A stretch of 64,000 nt of DNA from Diaphorobacter sp. HDW4B (GTDB taxonomy: Bacteria > Pseudomonadota > Gammaproteobacteria > Burkholderiales > Burkholderiaceae_C). A program made the position numbers and the translations under genes. Location of the stretch: positions 496,001 to 560,000 of the forward strand of contig NZ_CP049905.1 in assembly GCF_011305535.1 (NCBI RefSeq), in the 5' to 3' direction. Below the pieces are notes generated by a model. It worked only from the letters and a program-made list of their open reading frames with translations, made no database searches and had not been told where the DNA came from. Positions 17,694 to 26,399 of the stretch are shown here, one piece after another. Each line of letters opens with the position of its first letter. Positions within the stretch are counted from its first letter, which is position 1.

Positions 17694-18569
17694 CTAGACA
17701 CTGTTGAGCCGTTGGGAATGCCGTCTTTCGAACTCTACCGGAGAGATATCTCCGGCGGTGCCATGACGCCTTTTCGGGTTGTAAAACATCTCGATGTAGT
17801 TGAAGACATCAGCCCTGGCCTCATCGCGCGTCGGGTAAATCTGGCGGCGAATACGCTCGCGCTTGAGCAACTGGAAGAAGCTCTCGGCCACGGCGTTGTC
17901 GTGACAGTTGCCGCGACGACTCATGCTGGAGACCAGATTGTGATCTCGCAGAAAGCCCTGCCAGTCATGGCCTGTAAACTGACTACCCTGATCCGAATGC
18001 ACCATGACAGGCAGCTTAGGCCTGCGACGCCACAAGGCCATCAACAGTGCATCGAGCACCAAGCCAGTATCGATGCGGCTGCCCATAGACCAGCCAACAA
18101 CCTGACGTGAGAACAGGTCAACCACCACCGCCAGATACAGCCAACCTTCATGGGTGCGGATGTATGTGATGTCAGTCACCCAAGCTTGGTTGGGCTCGGC
18201 CGCTGCGAAGCGGCGCTGCAAGTGATTGGGCGCGACGATGGCAGGTTTGCCGCCACGCATGCCTGCACGGCGTTTGTAGCCCGTCTGTGAGCGCAGCCCC
18301 TCGATTTTGAGCAGTCGTGCCACGCGATGCTTGCCGCAGCTCTCGCCCAAATCACGCATGTCCATGGTCAGCTTGCGATAGCCATAGACGCCACCACTCT
18401 CGAGCCACGCATGCTTGAGAAGACCCAACAGACGTTGATCGTCCTTTGCACGCAGGCTCATCGGTTGCGCCTTCCAGGCGTAGTAGCCGCTAGGGTGTAC
18501 AGCCATGACCTTGCACAGTCGGCGAATGCTGTACTCACCTTCATGGCGCTTGATGAATGCGTACTTCAC
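17694..18569 (-). CDS. IS3-family transposase OrfB (integrase core), copy 1
   Basis: A 291-residue DDE transposase part. The N-terminal HTH_21-like region (YSIRRLCKVMAVHPSGYYAW) is followed by the rve core with WVTDITYIRTHEGWLYL (first Asp), MVHSDQGSQFTG (second Asp) and NAVAESFFQLLKRE (Glu). The ATG overlaps the end of OrfA by 4 nt; functional transposase is normally an OrfAB frameshift product. It looks intact. Confidence 0.93.
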   Translation of the reverse strand: MKYAFIKRHEGEYSIRRLCKVMAVHPSGYYAWKAQPMSLRAKDDQRLLGLLKHAWLESGGVYGYRKLTMDMRDLGESCGKHRVARLLKIEGLRSQTGYKRRAGMRGGKPAIVAPNHLQRRFAAAEPNQAWVTDITYIRTHEGWLYLAVVVDLFSRQVVGWSMGSRIDTGLVLDALLMALWRRRPKLPVMVHSDQGSQFTGHDWQGFLRDHNLVSSMSRRGNCHDNAVAESFFQLLKRERIRRQIYPTRDEARADVFNYIEMFYNPKRRHGTAGDISPVEFERRHSQRLNSV

Positions 18570-18844
18570 CCGGACTGCTTGGCAAAGTACGCTGCGGCCT
18601 TTTTTAGGATGTCGCGCTCCTCTGTGACTCGCTTGAGTTCAGCCTTCAGTCGTCGCAACTCCTCGGTTTGTGACACCTGTGCCGGCCGATCATGGGCAGG
18701 CGTTCCTTGAGCCTTGATCCATTGATAAAGGCTGTGCTGACTTACGCCTAGTCGGGCTGAAACATCGGCCACCTTATGGCCGCGCTCAGTGATCTGCTTG
18801 ACTGCTTCGGTCTTGAATTCTTGGGGATATCTTTGGTTACTCAT
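18566..18844 (-). CDS. IS3-family OrfA (HTH protein), copy 1
   Basis: A 92-residue DNA-binding protein: HTH in RYPQEFKTEAVKQITERGHK and VADVSARLGVSQHSLYQWIK, then a leucine-zipper-like helix ELRRLKAELKRVTEERDILKKA. On the minus strand the coding sequence contains A AAA AAG (plus 18599-18605), a classical -1 frameshift heptamer, about 35 nt before its stop. Slippage there would fuse OrfA to OrfB. Confidence 0.92.
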   Translation of the reverse strand: MSNQRYPQEFKTEAVKQITERGHKVADVSARLGVSQHSLYQWIKAQGTPAHDRPAQVSQTEELRRLKAELKRVTEERDILKKAAAYFAKQSG

Positions 18845-19094
18845 AGCACCTCCTATTGGGCCTTAGATTTAAGGCTCAGAGGTGTCTAGAAAACCCGGGG
18901 CGATTCATACGCAGTAGAAAAATCCTGCTGAAACGGTGCCTCAACCGAAAACGAAGTCCGTCGCGTCGCCCACATCGTCTTCCACCACGGACATTGGTGA
19001 CGTTCACCTACAACTACCGGCAGTGCATCGGCCTATGGTGGGCTCATGAGCTGTCGCCACGTTTGGTTGGCAGATGGAGAAAGGTGAATCGACC

Positions 19095-19403
19095 ATGAGA
19101 TTTTCCAAACACAGCGCATCCAGCGGTTTGAACGGCATCGAGCAGTTGCTCGGAGATCTTGGCAACCTGCTGTCCAGCAAGGAGCTGGATGCCATTCCCC
19201 ACATTCGCGACATGCGTCAGCGCCTGAGCGATGGTGTGAGCCAAGTGCGCGACACGGTGACCCATGTGGCCGAAGAAACGGCCACTCGCACCCAAGAAGC
19301 CGCCAAATTGAGCAACGAATACGCCCATGATGAACCGTGGCGGGTCGCAGGTGTCGCGCTGGCTGTGGGTGCCGTCATCGGATTCTGTCTGGCCAAGCGC
19401 TGA
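19095..19403 (+). CDS. DUF883 (ElaB/YqjD-like) membrane-anchored protein
   Basis: A 102-residue protein with a long amphipathic helical region (residues about 15-75) and a C-terminal hydrophobic anchor VAGVALAVGAVIGFCLAKR. The PWRVAGVALAVGAVIGFCLA ending is the hallmark of DUF883 proteins, which in E. coli tie ribosomes to the inner membrane in stationary phase. ATG 19095 follows AAGGTG; another ATG at 19074 is possible. It heads a small stress-like gene group with the next gene and the catalase. Confidence 0.85.
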   Translation: MRFSKHSASSGLNGIEQLLGDLGNLLSSKELDAIPHIRDMRQRLSDGVSQVRDTVTHVAEETATRTQEAAKLSNEYAHDEPWRVAGVALAVGAVIGFCLAKR

Positions 19404-19444
19404 CGCGCTTTACAGATCGCGCGTTCACGCGCAAGGAGGCACGC

Positions 19445-19762
19445 ATGCCAAGAGGTGACAAATCTTCCTATACCGACAAGCAAAAACGTCAGGCCGCCCA
19501 TATCGAAGCAAGCTACGAAAGCCGCGGCGTGAGCGAGAAAGAGGCCGAGAGCCGTGCTTGGGCTACGGTCAACAAGGAGACCGGCGGTGGCAAGAAATCA
19601 GGTTCGGGCCGTGGCCATCCCGTGGATCGTTCCTCATCACGCAAGGGCGGAAAGTTGGGCGGCGCCGCATCCGCAAGCCGCTCGGCTGCCGAACGATCCG
19701 CTTCCGCAAAGAAAGCGGCTGCGACACGCAAACGCAATGCAGCAGCGCGCGCAAGCAAGTAA
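19445..19762 (+). CDS. Basic, low-complexity small protein (plasmid-stabilisation-protein-like annotation family)
   Basis: A 105-residue protein, strongly basic, with a polar N-terminal half (SSYTDKQKRQAAHIEASYES and RGVSEKEAESRAWATVNKET) and a C-terminal Ser/Ala/Lys/Arg-rich tail (AAERSASAKKAAATRKRN). It has a strong AAGGAGG ribosome site before ATG 19445. Proteins of this type are often annotated as plasmid stabilisation proteins, but no function is established; the histone-like tail suggests nucleic-acid binding (inference). Confidence 0.75.
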   Translation: MPRGDKSSYTDKQKRQAAHIEASYESRGVSEKEAESRAWATVNKETGGGKKSGSGRGHPVDRSSSRKGGKLGGAASASRSAAERSASAKKAAATRKRNAAARASK

Positions 19763-19810
19763 GTAAGACCAAGGTTGAAACGCTGTGAGACGAGTATTCC
19801 CCACATGGTC

Positions 19811-20035
19811 TCAAGGCGCGTCTGTCTTTTGCAAGCCGCGCAGGTTCAACAACACCAATCCCACTTGAAGCGCGACCAGCGCGTAGCTGCGCGAATGCAT
19901 TCCCCAGACGATCCACAGCAGGTTGCTGGCAAGAAAAACCCAGAAACCGTGATTTCTGGCGTTCTTGCGGTTGGAGGCAACCAGCCATGCTGCCCATAGC
20001 GATGCTGCAAAGGCTGGCCATTGCAGCGCATCAAT
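19811..20035 (-). CDS. Small membrane protein without a standard start codon
   Basis: A 74-codon reading frame between stop codons, with good membrane-protein character: LQWPAFAASLWAAWLVASNR, a basic loop NRKNARNHG, then FWVFLASNLLWIVWG and YALVALQVGLVLLNLRG. The pattern (two or three helices with NLLWIVWG) resembles small conserved Burkholderiales membrane proteins. The only initiation choices after the in-frame TAG are ATT (20035) or CTG; no ATG, GTG or TTG is in frame before the first helix. Either it uses a rare start or the start has been lost. It converges on the gene at 19445. Confidence 0.5.
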   Translation of the reverse strand: MDALQWPAFAASLWAAWLVASNRKNARNHGFWVFLASNLLWIVWGMHSRSYALVALQVGLVLLNLRGLQKTDAP

Positions 20036-20074
20036 CTAGTCGTATGGCATGGGTTCCGTCTCTTGCATGCAAGG

Positions 20075-22150
20075 TCAGGCCAACGTGCGAACCTTGGATT
20101 CACGACTCCAGAGCCGCGTCGCTGCGGCCTTCAAAAATGCCTGGATGTCCTCTGGGGCGAACACCCCCTCGTCGGGCTCCACTCCCGCAGATTGAAGAAT
20201 CAGCCGGGTGGCCTTGCAGGCAGCAATCGCCTTGAGATGTCCGAATGCATCGCGAAACCAATCCTGAGCGGCTGCGTCATGGCTCAGCCGCTCGCCAACA
20301 GCCATTGTGAGCACCGATGCGACCGCATCGAATTGCGCCGAGGGCGCACCCGCCAGTTGCGCATCTGCCTTGCAAAATGTCCCATCACTGAGCTTTGCAC
20401 CACCCACTTTAGGCGCCACGATTGTGAAGCTCGCGTTCTGTGATTCAATCGCTTTGACCAGTGCGACCACACTTTGAACATTCGATCCGTCATCCACCAA
20501 GATGGCAATGCAGCGCCCCTCTAGGGTCGGCAACATGCGGTCAATGATGCGCAAGGCCGGGCTGGGAGCGAGGTCATTGACGCGCTGCTCATCTGCTGCG
20601 GGCTTAGGCATCGGTTCCAGGCCCAAGCCAGCAGCCACACGTTTGCCAAGGTCAGGATCGATCACGAGCAGATGACTCACCATGGCACTGCGCACATTCT
20701 CGGTCTGCACCTTGGAGAGTTCAAACACCAGCGCTGATGCCATATGCGCCTGTTCCACTTCGCTTTGGCTGCGATAGAACATACGAGCCTGGCTGTAGTG
20801 ATCTGCAAAGCTTTCCGGTCGCACGCGACCCTTGGCATCGTCTCCAGCACCCTCGGCAAAGCTTCTGAACCCATGCTCCATCGAGGCGCGTGGTGATGCA
20901 GGATCAAGACTTGACGGTTCATAAGCCACGCGGCCCTTGGGCTGCTGCATCTGCATATGTCCATCGCGCTGGAAATTGGCAAACGGACACTTGGGTGCGT
21001 TGATGGGAATCTGCGAAAAATTCGGGCCACCCAGACGCGAGAGCTGGGTGTCGAGATACGAGAACAATCGCCCTTGCAGCAACGGGTCGTTGCTGAAGTC
21101 AATGCCCGGCGGCACATTGGCAGGACAGAACGCCACTTGCTCGGTCTCCGCGAAGAAATTGTCAGGCCACCGATCCAGTATGAAGGAGCCGATCTTGTCC
21201 AGCGGTATGACCTCTTCCGGGATGAGTTTGGTAGGGTCCAGATGATCGTAGGGCAACTGGTCGGCCTGCTCCTGCGTGAAGAGTTGAACATACAGATCCC
21301 ACACGGGAAACCGCCCCGATTGCACCGCATCGAACATGTCTCGACGATGAAAATCGTTGTCGGCGGATTGAAGCTTGGCGGCTTCGTCCCACACGGTGGA
21401 TTGAATGCCCAGTTGGGGCCGCCAATGGAATTTCACGAACGTGCTCTCGCTGCGTTCATTGATCAGTCGAAACGAGTGAACTCCAAAGCCTTCGATCATT
21501 CGAAGACTTCGCGGAATCGTGCGATCGCTCATGGTCCACATCACCATATGCAGTGACTCGGGCATCAGCGAGACGAAATCCCAGAACGTGTCGTGTGCAG
21601 TAGCGGCCTGAGGAAAGCCGCGATCGGGCTCCATCTTCACCGCATGCACCAGGTCCGGAAACTTCATCGCATCCTGAATGAAGAACACCGGAATGTTGTT
21701 GCCCACCAGATCCCAATTGCCTTCCTTTGTATAGAACTTGATGGCAAACCCGCGCACATCGCGCGGCGTATCCACGGAGCCTGCTCCACCCGCCACGGTC
21801 GAGAAGCGCACGAAGATAGGGACATCGACACCTTTCTCCGTCAGTACCTTGGCCGTGGTGAATTTCTTGAGTGACTTGCTGAGCACAAAGCGCCCATGAA
21901 CGCCCGTGCCCCGCGCATGCACGATGCGTTCCGGAATGCGCTCATGGTCGAAGTGCGTGATTTTTTCGCGCAGTATGAAGTCCTCCAGCAAGGTCGGTCC
22001 GCGACCATAGGCGTGCAAGGAGTTCTGGTTGTCGGACACCGCAATGCCTTGCTGAGTGGTCAGTTGCGGATGTGTGGTCGATGCCTGTTGCTGAAGCTCA
22101 CCGCCTTTGCCGGTGATCGATGGGCCATTCGATGGCGTGGTGCGGCTCAT
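20075..22150 (-). CDS. katE: Large-subunit monofunctional catalase (HPII type)
   Basis: A 691-residue clade II catalase that breaks down hydrogen peroxide. The N-terminal extension leads into [12 protein letters not shown] with the distal His; [26 protein letters not shown] is the catalase core; [14 protein letters not shown] carries the haem-ligand Tyr. The last 150 residues form the DJ-1/PfpI-like flavodoxin domain found only in large catalases ([17 protein letters not shown]). ATG 22150 has AGGAG eight bases upstream; another in-frame ATG at 22207 was rejected. It would protect against peroxide in stationary phase. Confidence 0.96.
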   Translation of the reverse strand: MSRTTPSNGPSITGKGGELQQQASTTHPQLTTQQGIAVSDNQNSLHAYGRGPTLLEDFILREKITHFDHERIPERIVHARGTGVHGRFVLSKSLKKFTTAKVLTEKGVDVPIFVRFSTVAGGAGSVDTPRDVRGFAIKFYTKEGNWDLVGNNIPVFFIQDAMKFPDLVHAVKMEPDRGFPQAATAHDTFWDFVSLMPESLHMVMWTMSDRTIPRSLRMIEGFGVHSFRLINERSESTFVKFHWRPQLGIQSTVWDEAAKLQSADNDFHRRDMFDAVQSGRFPVWDLYVQLFTQEQADQLPYDHLDPTKLIPEEVIPLDKIGSFILDRWPDNFFAETEQVAFCPANVPPGIDFSNDPLLQGRLFSYLDTQLSRLGGPNFSQIPINAPKCPFANFQRDGHMQMQQPKGRVAYEPSSLDPASPRASMEHGFRSFAEGAGDDAKGRVRPESFADHYSQARMFYRSQSEVEQAHMASALVFELSKVQTENVRSAMVSHLLVIDPDLGKRVAAGLGLEPMPKPAADEQRVNDLAPSPALRIIDRMLPTLEGRCIAILVDDGSNVQSVVALVKAIESQNASFTIVAPKVGGAKLSDGTFCKADAQLAGAPSAQFDAVASVLTMAVGERLSHDAAAQDWFRDAFGHLKAIAACKATRLILQSAGVEPDEGVFAPEDIQAFLKAAATRLWSRESKVRTLA

Positions 22151-22363
22151 GGCGTTCTCTCCTGAAGCGATGAAAGACTCCATGTTCGACCTGTACGCAA
22201 CCTTCATCTGTCAGAGAGCATGCCCATGAACCATGGGCTTGTAACAAAGCTGAAGACGCTGCGCGCTCACTTGTACAAATGACAGAATCTTTGACCGATC
22301 AACGGAAATTTCGAAACATGAGCGCGCAGTGACAAATGTGATGCAAGTGCACAGCACCAAGAC

Positions 22364-22564
22364 TCAGTCACGCTTTGCAGGGTGCCGTTCCTGCTCTGCA
22401 ATGATGGTGGGCTCTGCAGCCTTGTCGTGGCTCGTGGAGTCCGTTGATGGCACTGGCTCCTTGGTTGGCCTGGCGTTGGTGGACGTTTTGGTCTTGCGAT
22501 GCTGCTCGGCAATGATGGTCGGCTCCAGAGCCTTGCCTTCGTCGGGTCTGGCTTTTTGCGGCAT
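22364..22564 (-). CDS. Short disordered protein with repeated EPTIIAEQ motif
   Basis: A 66-residue hydrophilic protein. The motif EPTIIAEQ occurs twice (about residues 14 and 51), separated by a Thr/Ser/Lys/Pro-rich linker; the ending is HPAKRD. ATG 22564 follows an AGGGGA stretch. It lies upstream of, and in the same direction as, katE, 214 bp away. It has no recognisable fold and its function is unknown. Confidence 0.6.
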   Translation of the reverse strand: MPQKARPDEGKALEPTIIAEQHRKTKTSTNARPTKEPVPSTDSTSHDKAAEPTIIAEQERHPAKRD

Positions 22565-22905
22565 GGTGGATCCCCTTTCCTGAGAATGAAAGAATGCCTC
22601 TCCATCTCCGTGGCTATCTGTCATCCAATGTGCGCCCGCATCCCAACAGGCTGTGTAGTCATTGATCCTGCTTACGGCATATTGCGGATTGCTTAGGAGT
22701 TCTACGCAACTAAGTGAGGGCTGCAGCTATCCTTGACTTTGGGTTTGAAGGTCAGCTTTGCGGAGATTGGGTGACTGACTGGTAAAGGCTGAGAACTGCC
22801 TTTCATGCATTCCGCGTCGAACGACCGCATCGGTCGCGAAGCAGACCCACGACCCTCCAGCGCTGCAAGCTGGCTAATGACGCACCATCACGGCTCGGAG
22901 TAGGG
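22565..22905. other. Intergenic region with no clear gene
   Basis: Nothing confident was found between the short protein and the IS110 remnant. The part from 22740 to 22905 looks like a border of the old mobile element. Confidence 0.4.
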
Positions 22906-22909
22906 GTGG

Positions 22910-23406
22910 CGATTGATCGCCGACTCTGCCTTATTCAAGGCACTGAGCATCTACTTGGCTCCATCACTACGCACCGGCGAGTACCGCCGCGTGCGTGCGC
23001 TACTCGTCAGCCGCAAGACCATCGTGGCGAAATGCGTCGACTTGGAGAACGAACGGAGGGACCTGCTGCGCGTCTTCGGCACCCGCCTGGCGAGCGCCGG
23101 GTCGGTCATGGTTCCTTTGACGCCAAAGTGCGCGAGACCTTCGCTCACGACGAGATGCTCTCATGCGCGCTGACACCCCTGCTGGACGCGCGCACCATAC
23201 TCTGCAAAATCTATCTCAACCTCGACAACGCCATCAAGGCGCTGGTCAAAATTGATCCGCTGTGCAAACCTCTGATGACGAATCCCGGCGTTGGGCCGGT
23301 CACGGCATTGACCTTCAAGGCGGGTGTTGAAGATCCTTCGCGCTTCAAATCCTCGCGCGACGTCTCGGCACAGAACTGTCGCACCACATTCTTCGCATTC
23401 ATCTAG
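22910..23406 (+). pseudogene. IS110-family transposase remnant, frameshifted and truncated
   Basis: Two frames together give IS110-like sequence. The first frame has YRRVRALLVSRKTIVAKCVD and LENERRDLLRVFGTRL. After a shift near 23100 the second frame has HDEMLSCALTPLLDARTI and LMTNPGVGPVTALTFKAGVED, the transposase_20 helix-hairpin-helix with GVGP, and ends DPSRFKSSRDVSAQ. The catalytic DEDD N-terminal domain is missing and the C-terminus is cut. It is not functional. Confidence 0.8.
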
Positions 23407-23466
23407 CTCGTCAACAAAATACGCCTTGTCGTCAAGCTATGTCTACAACAAGAAGTTTGCATTTAT

Positions 23467-24456
23467 CTAGTCAGACACCAAGATTATTTTCTTCCACCCT
23501 ACTCCGAGCGCTGTCAGTTCTGACAACTGCGAAATACGTGATTCTGGAATGAGACTGAAATTCCGCGGTATGAACAACCCATCAATCCAAAGAGCGAAGA
23601 GACTTTCCTGAATTGCCCTACGTTTTGCTGGAGCTAGCCCAACACAGATGGGCATGATCAAGATTCCTTCTCCTCGAAGCCAAGCTACCTGCTCATCAAT
23701 ACGCCGCGAAACGAAGATCGAAGAATCCCTGACGCAAAGCCCCCGCACCACTAAGGAAGCAGCATTCAGCGCTGCCAAGTAGTGCTCACAAACCGTCGTT
23801 CCAACTGCAATATCCAAGCTGCTGCCGTTGGTGACGCTAGACACAAAATCGCTCAGCCGCCGGAAATCATCTCCTTTTGAAAAATCGAGAACGTGGTCGC
23901 AGCCTAAAGCAACGGCATCTTCCACCTGAGTTGTGTGCGATACCGTTCCGATGATGATCGACGCGCCTGCAGATTTGGCAAGTTGCACGATGGAGGACCC
24001 CAACTCGCTTGTCACACCAAAAACAAGAATCGAACATCCATTCTGGAACTCAGAGTACTCACTCAGAGCGATATAAGCCATCTGAAAACTCTCACCCAAC
24101 GCTGCACCGATTGCGAATGACATGCCATCCGGCAATCGGTAGCAGCCATGCGCTGGCGCCATGATGACACTCGTTAGGCCCCCTGGTTCTACCCGTGCTG
24201 CGATGGAATCTCCGATCGCAAAGCTGGCCACGCCCGTCCCCACCGCACGGACTCTCCCGGCCACCATCTGCCCTCTAGCAATCATCTGGCTGCGTTGAAT
24301 CTCATCGTCCGTGCACATGGCACAGTCTTTGCCTAAGACAACCTCGCAAGCCTTCACGTCTATCAGCACTTTTCCAGGTCCCGGAAACTCAACATCAAGG
24401 CCGTCACTCAGCATTAATTCGAACCCACCCGCATCTCCCGCCAACTCGGATTTCAA
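23467..24456 (-). CDS. MDR-type quinone oxidoreductase-like protein, divergent
   Basis: A 329-residue member of the medium-chain dehydrogenase/reductase superfamily. GroES-like N-terminal part with FPGPGKVLIDVKACEV; nucleotide fold ILVFGVTSELGSSIVQLAKS about residue 145, a variant of the usual AxxGxVG. It has no zinc-binding Cys cluster. The start is uncertain: TTG 24456 has AGGGAG upstream and begins just before the conserved domain; a longer form from a TTG at 24546 exists. It lies in an AT-richer stretch than its neighbours, which suggests separate origin. The related enzyme at 46347 is far more typical. Confidence 0.7.
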   Translation of the reverse strand: MKSELAGDAGGFELMLSDGLDVEFPGPGKVLIDVKACEVVLGKDCAMCTDDEIQRSQMIARGQMVAGRVRAVGTGVASFAIGDSIAARVEPGGLTSVIMAPAHGCYRLPDGMSFAIGAALGESFQMAYIALSEYSEFQNGCSILVFGVTSELGSSIVQLAKSAGASIIIGTVSHTTQVEDAVALGCDHVLDFSKGDDFRRLSDFVSSVTNGSSLDIAVGTTVCEHYLAALNAASLVVRGLCVRDSSIFVSRRIDEQVAWLRGEGILIMPICVGLAPAKRRAIQESLFALWIDGLFIPRNFSLIPESRISQLSELTALGVGWKKIILVSD

Positions 24457-24873
24457 TATGCATTTCTCCCTGTTCTTCAATGACTCAACACTCTTGCTGG
24501 AACATGGAAGAGCGATGAACTTAATGCAGTATGTGCAGCCACCCAAAGCTCAGCAATCAAGATATTTCAAAGCACCATTTCAAACGACACAAACATAAAG
24601 TTAGACAAGCCTGCCCCCAACTAGCCACGCGTACAACGAATTACTGACCCCAAACGTTTTTCTTAAGCAAAACACTGCTTAGCCAATCGCAAATTGCCAT
24701 CATTTCGAAGCATCGTCACACTCGCCACAAGCACTCAATCGAACTTGTGGCACATAGTCATGTCGCCACAAGCACGCTCCGTGCATGAAAGCCCTAACCC
24801 GCCGCGTAACGCCTCTGCCAAGCAGATGCACTCAATGCGGCTGACTTGAGTTAAAGAAGCGACATTGAACGGA
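24457..24873. other. Regulatory intergenic region between divergent genes
   Basis: No gene. It lies between the leftward MDR gene and the rightward flavoprotein and contains a cluster of GCCACAAG half-sites (24724-24772). No confident promoter hexamers were assigned. Confidence 0.5.
24724..24772. promoter_or_regulatory. Three GCCACAAG half-sites (candidate operator)
   Basis: GCCACAAG occurs at 24724-24731 and 24765-24772, with its exact inverse CTTGTGGC at 24744-24751. Sites one and three are 41 bp apart, about four helical turns. An arrangement of direct and inverted copies about 100 bp before a start codon is typical of a transcription factor operator; no cognate regulator is assigned. Confidence 0.5.
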
Positions 24874-26364
24874 ATGATCAAAACCCATACATCCGAGGTT
24901 CTCATCATCGGTGCCGGAGGTGCAGGATTGGCCGCCGCCTACGAAGCCGCGAAGGCGGGCAGCCAAGTCACTGTACTGGAGAAGAATCCTGAACCCGGTG
25001 GCTCCACGTCATGGTCAGTTGGGTCGGTCACCGCATCCGACACGCCGCATCAACGTGCCGCAGGCATTGAGGACTCCGCTGACGCGCACTTTGAAGACTT
25101 GGCACTTCACGCTGGCAATCTCGTTTCCAGGGACAACCTCAAGCTGCGCAGAATACTGGCAGACAACAGCAGCGAAATGCTTCAGTGGTTGATGGATCTG
25201 GGCGTCGTGTTCGTCGGGCCACAAGAAGAGCCGCCTCATCGCGTCGCGCGAATGCACAACGTCGTTCCCAACTCAAAGTCCTTTGCATATCACCTCACCC
25301 GGCACTGCAAATCACTGGGCGTGGTCATCCACACCAACACCAACACAACCGATCTGATCATCGAGAAGAATCGCGTCGTAGGAGTTCACGCAACAGATGC
25401 CCAAGGACAGAAGTGGCGCTATCTCGCCAACCGCGCCGTCGTGCTTGCATCAGGTGACTACAGCGGCTCAGAAGATTTGAAGCGACGCTTCGCATCGGAA
25501 AGTGTCGTCCCCGTCGAGCCCGTCAACAGAACCGCCACTGGCGACGGCCATCGCATGGCGATATCCGTCGGCGCGAGCGTCATCAATGGCGACATCGTCC
25601 GCGGTCCGATCATGCGCTTCGTTCCTCCGACAGGCAAAAATTTCATTCAGCGCCTGCCACCCGGAACCGCCATCGCACGCTGCATTGCATGGTCGATGAA
25701 GCATCTTCCGCAGCGCTTGCTGCGTCCATTCCTGATGAGTTTTCTGACAACCGCATTGGGCCCCTCACCTGATCTACTACGAGAAGGTGGACTGCTCATC
25801 AACAAGGCTGGCAAGCGGTTCACAGATGAGTTGAATGCGCCCGCCAAAGACGTAGCACGCCAACCCGAGAAGATCGCGTGGATCATGATGGACGAAAGCA
25901 CGGCAGCCAAATTTGAACGTTGGCCCTACTTCGTCTCGACCGCGCCAGGCGTCGCATATGCCTACATGAAGGACTACAAGCGCAACCGGCCAGACATCTT
26001 TCATCGTGCGAATACGCTGGATGAGTTGGCTGAAAAATTGGGTGTACCAACATCCGCTCTGCAATCCACTGTCAAGGACTACAACGATTCGGCCGAACGA
26101 GGAGCACGACCAACCATCGGCGGCGGTCCTTACTACGCGCTTGGCCCCGTCAAAAGCTACGTGGTTTTCACAGACGGTGGTTTGCGCGTCAATGAAAACC
26201 TCGAAGTGCTCGACCACGCTGATCTGCCCATTCCTGGGCTCTTCGCCGCCGGGTCCGCGGGACAAGGTGGATTACTACTGGAAGGCCACGGTCATCACTT
26301 GGGCTGGGCATTCGTTTCTGGACGAATCGCAGGAAAAAATGCCGCCTTGAACGCTCACGCTTGA
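24874..26364 (+). CDS. FAD-dependent dehydrogenase (fumarate reductase/3-ketosteroid dehydrogenase-like flavoprotein)
   Basis: A 496-residue flavoprotein. It opens with EVLIIGAGGAGLAAAYEAAK (FAD-binding GxGxxG) and VTVLEKNPEPGGSTSW, and closes with LFAAGSAGQGGLLLEGHGHHLGWAFVSGRIAG, the second FAD-binding block of the FrdA/KstD family. It may dehydrogenate or reduce an alpha,beta-bond of a carboxylate or ketone. It is first of three co-directional genes with an arylmalonate-decarboxylase-like protein (35 bp gap) and a Bug protein. ATG 24874 was preferred to a TTG at 24865. Substrate unknown. Confidence 0.8.
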   Translation: MIKTHTSEVLIIGAGGAGLAAAYEAAKAGSQVTVLEKNPEPGGSTSWSVGSVTASDTPHQRAAGIEDSADAHFEDLALHAGNLVSRDNLKLRRILADNSSEMLQWLMDLGVVFVGPQEEPPHRVARMHNVVPNSKSFAYHLTRHCKSLGVVIHTNTNTTDLIIEKNRVVGVHATDAQGQKWRYLANRAVVLASGDYSGSEDLKRRFASESVVPVEPVNRTATGDGHRMAISVGASVINGDIVRGPIMRFVPPTGKNFIQRLPPGTAIARCIAWSMKHLPQRLLRPFLMSFLTTALGPSPDLLREGGLLINKAGKRFTDELNAPAKDVARQPEKIAWIMMDESTAAKFERWPYFVSTAPGVAYAYMKDYKRNRPDIFHRANTLDELAEKLGVPTSALQSTVKDYNDSAERGARPTIGGGPYYALGPVKSYVVFTDGGLRVNENLEVLDHADLPIPGLFAAGSAGQGGLLLEGHGHHLGWAFVSGRIAGKNAALNAHA

Positions 26365-26399
26365 GCACACCCAACATACCAACTAAGAAAGTCACGAAC

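Larger units (their letters stand above)
17676..18907 (-). mobile_element. IS3-family insertion sequence, copy 1
   Basis: 1232 bp bounded by imperfect inverted repeats that begin TGAATCGCCCCGG at the left and end CCGGGGCGATTCA at the right. It encodes OrfA and OrfB on the minus strand. The flanking triplets (GGA left, TAC right) do not match, so no target duplication is visible. The element is nearly identical to the copy at 55626-56857, differing at a handful of positions. Confidence 0.93.

Noticed and set aside
24748-24763. A third sigma-54 promoter upstream of the flavoprotein gene
   Set aside because: TGGCAC is present but the -12 position reads CATG instead of TTGC.
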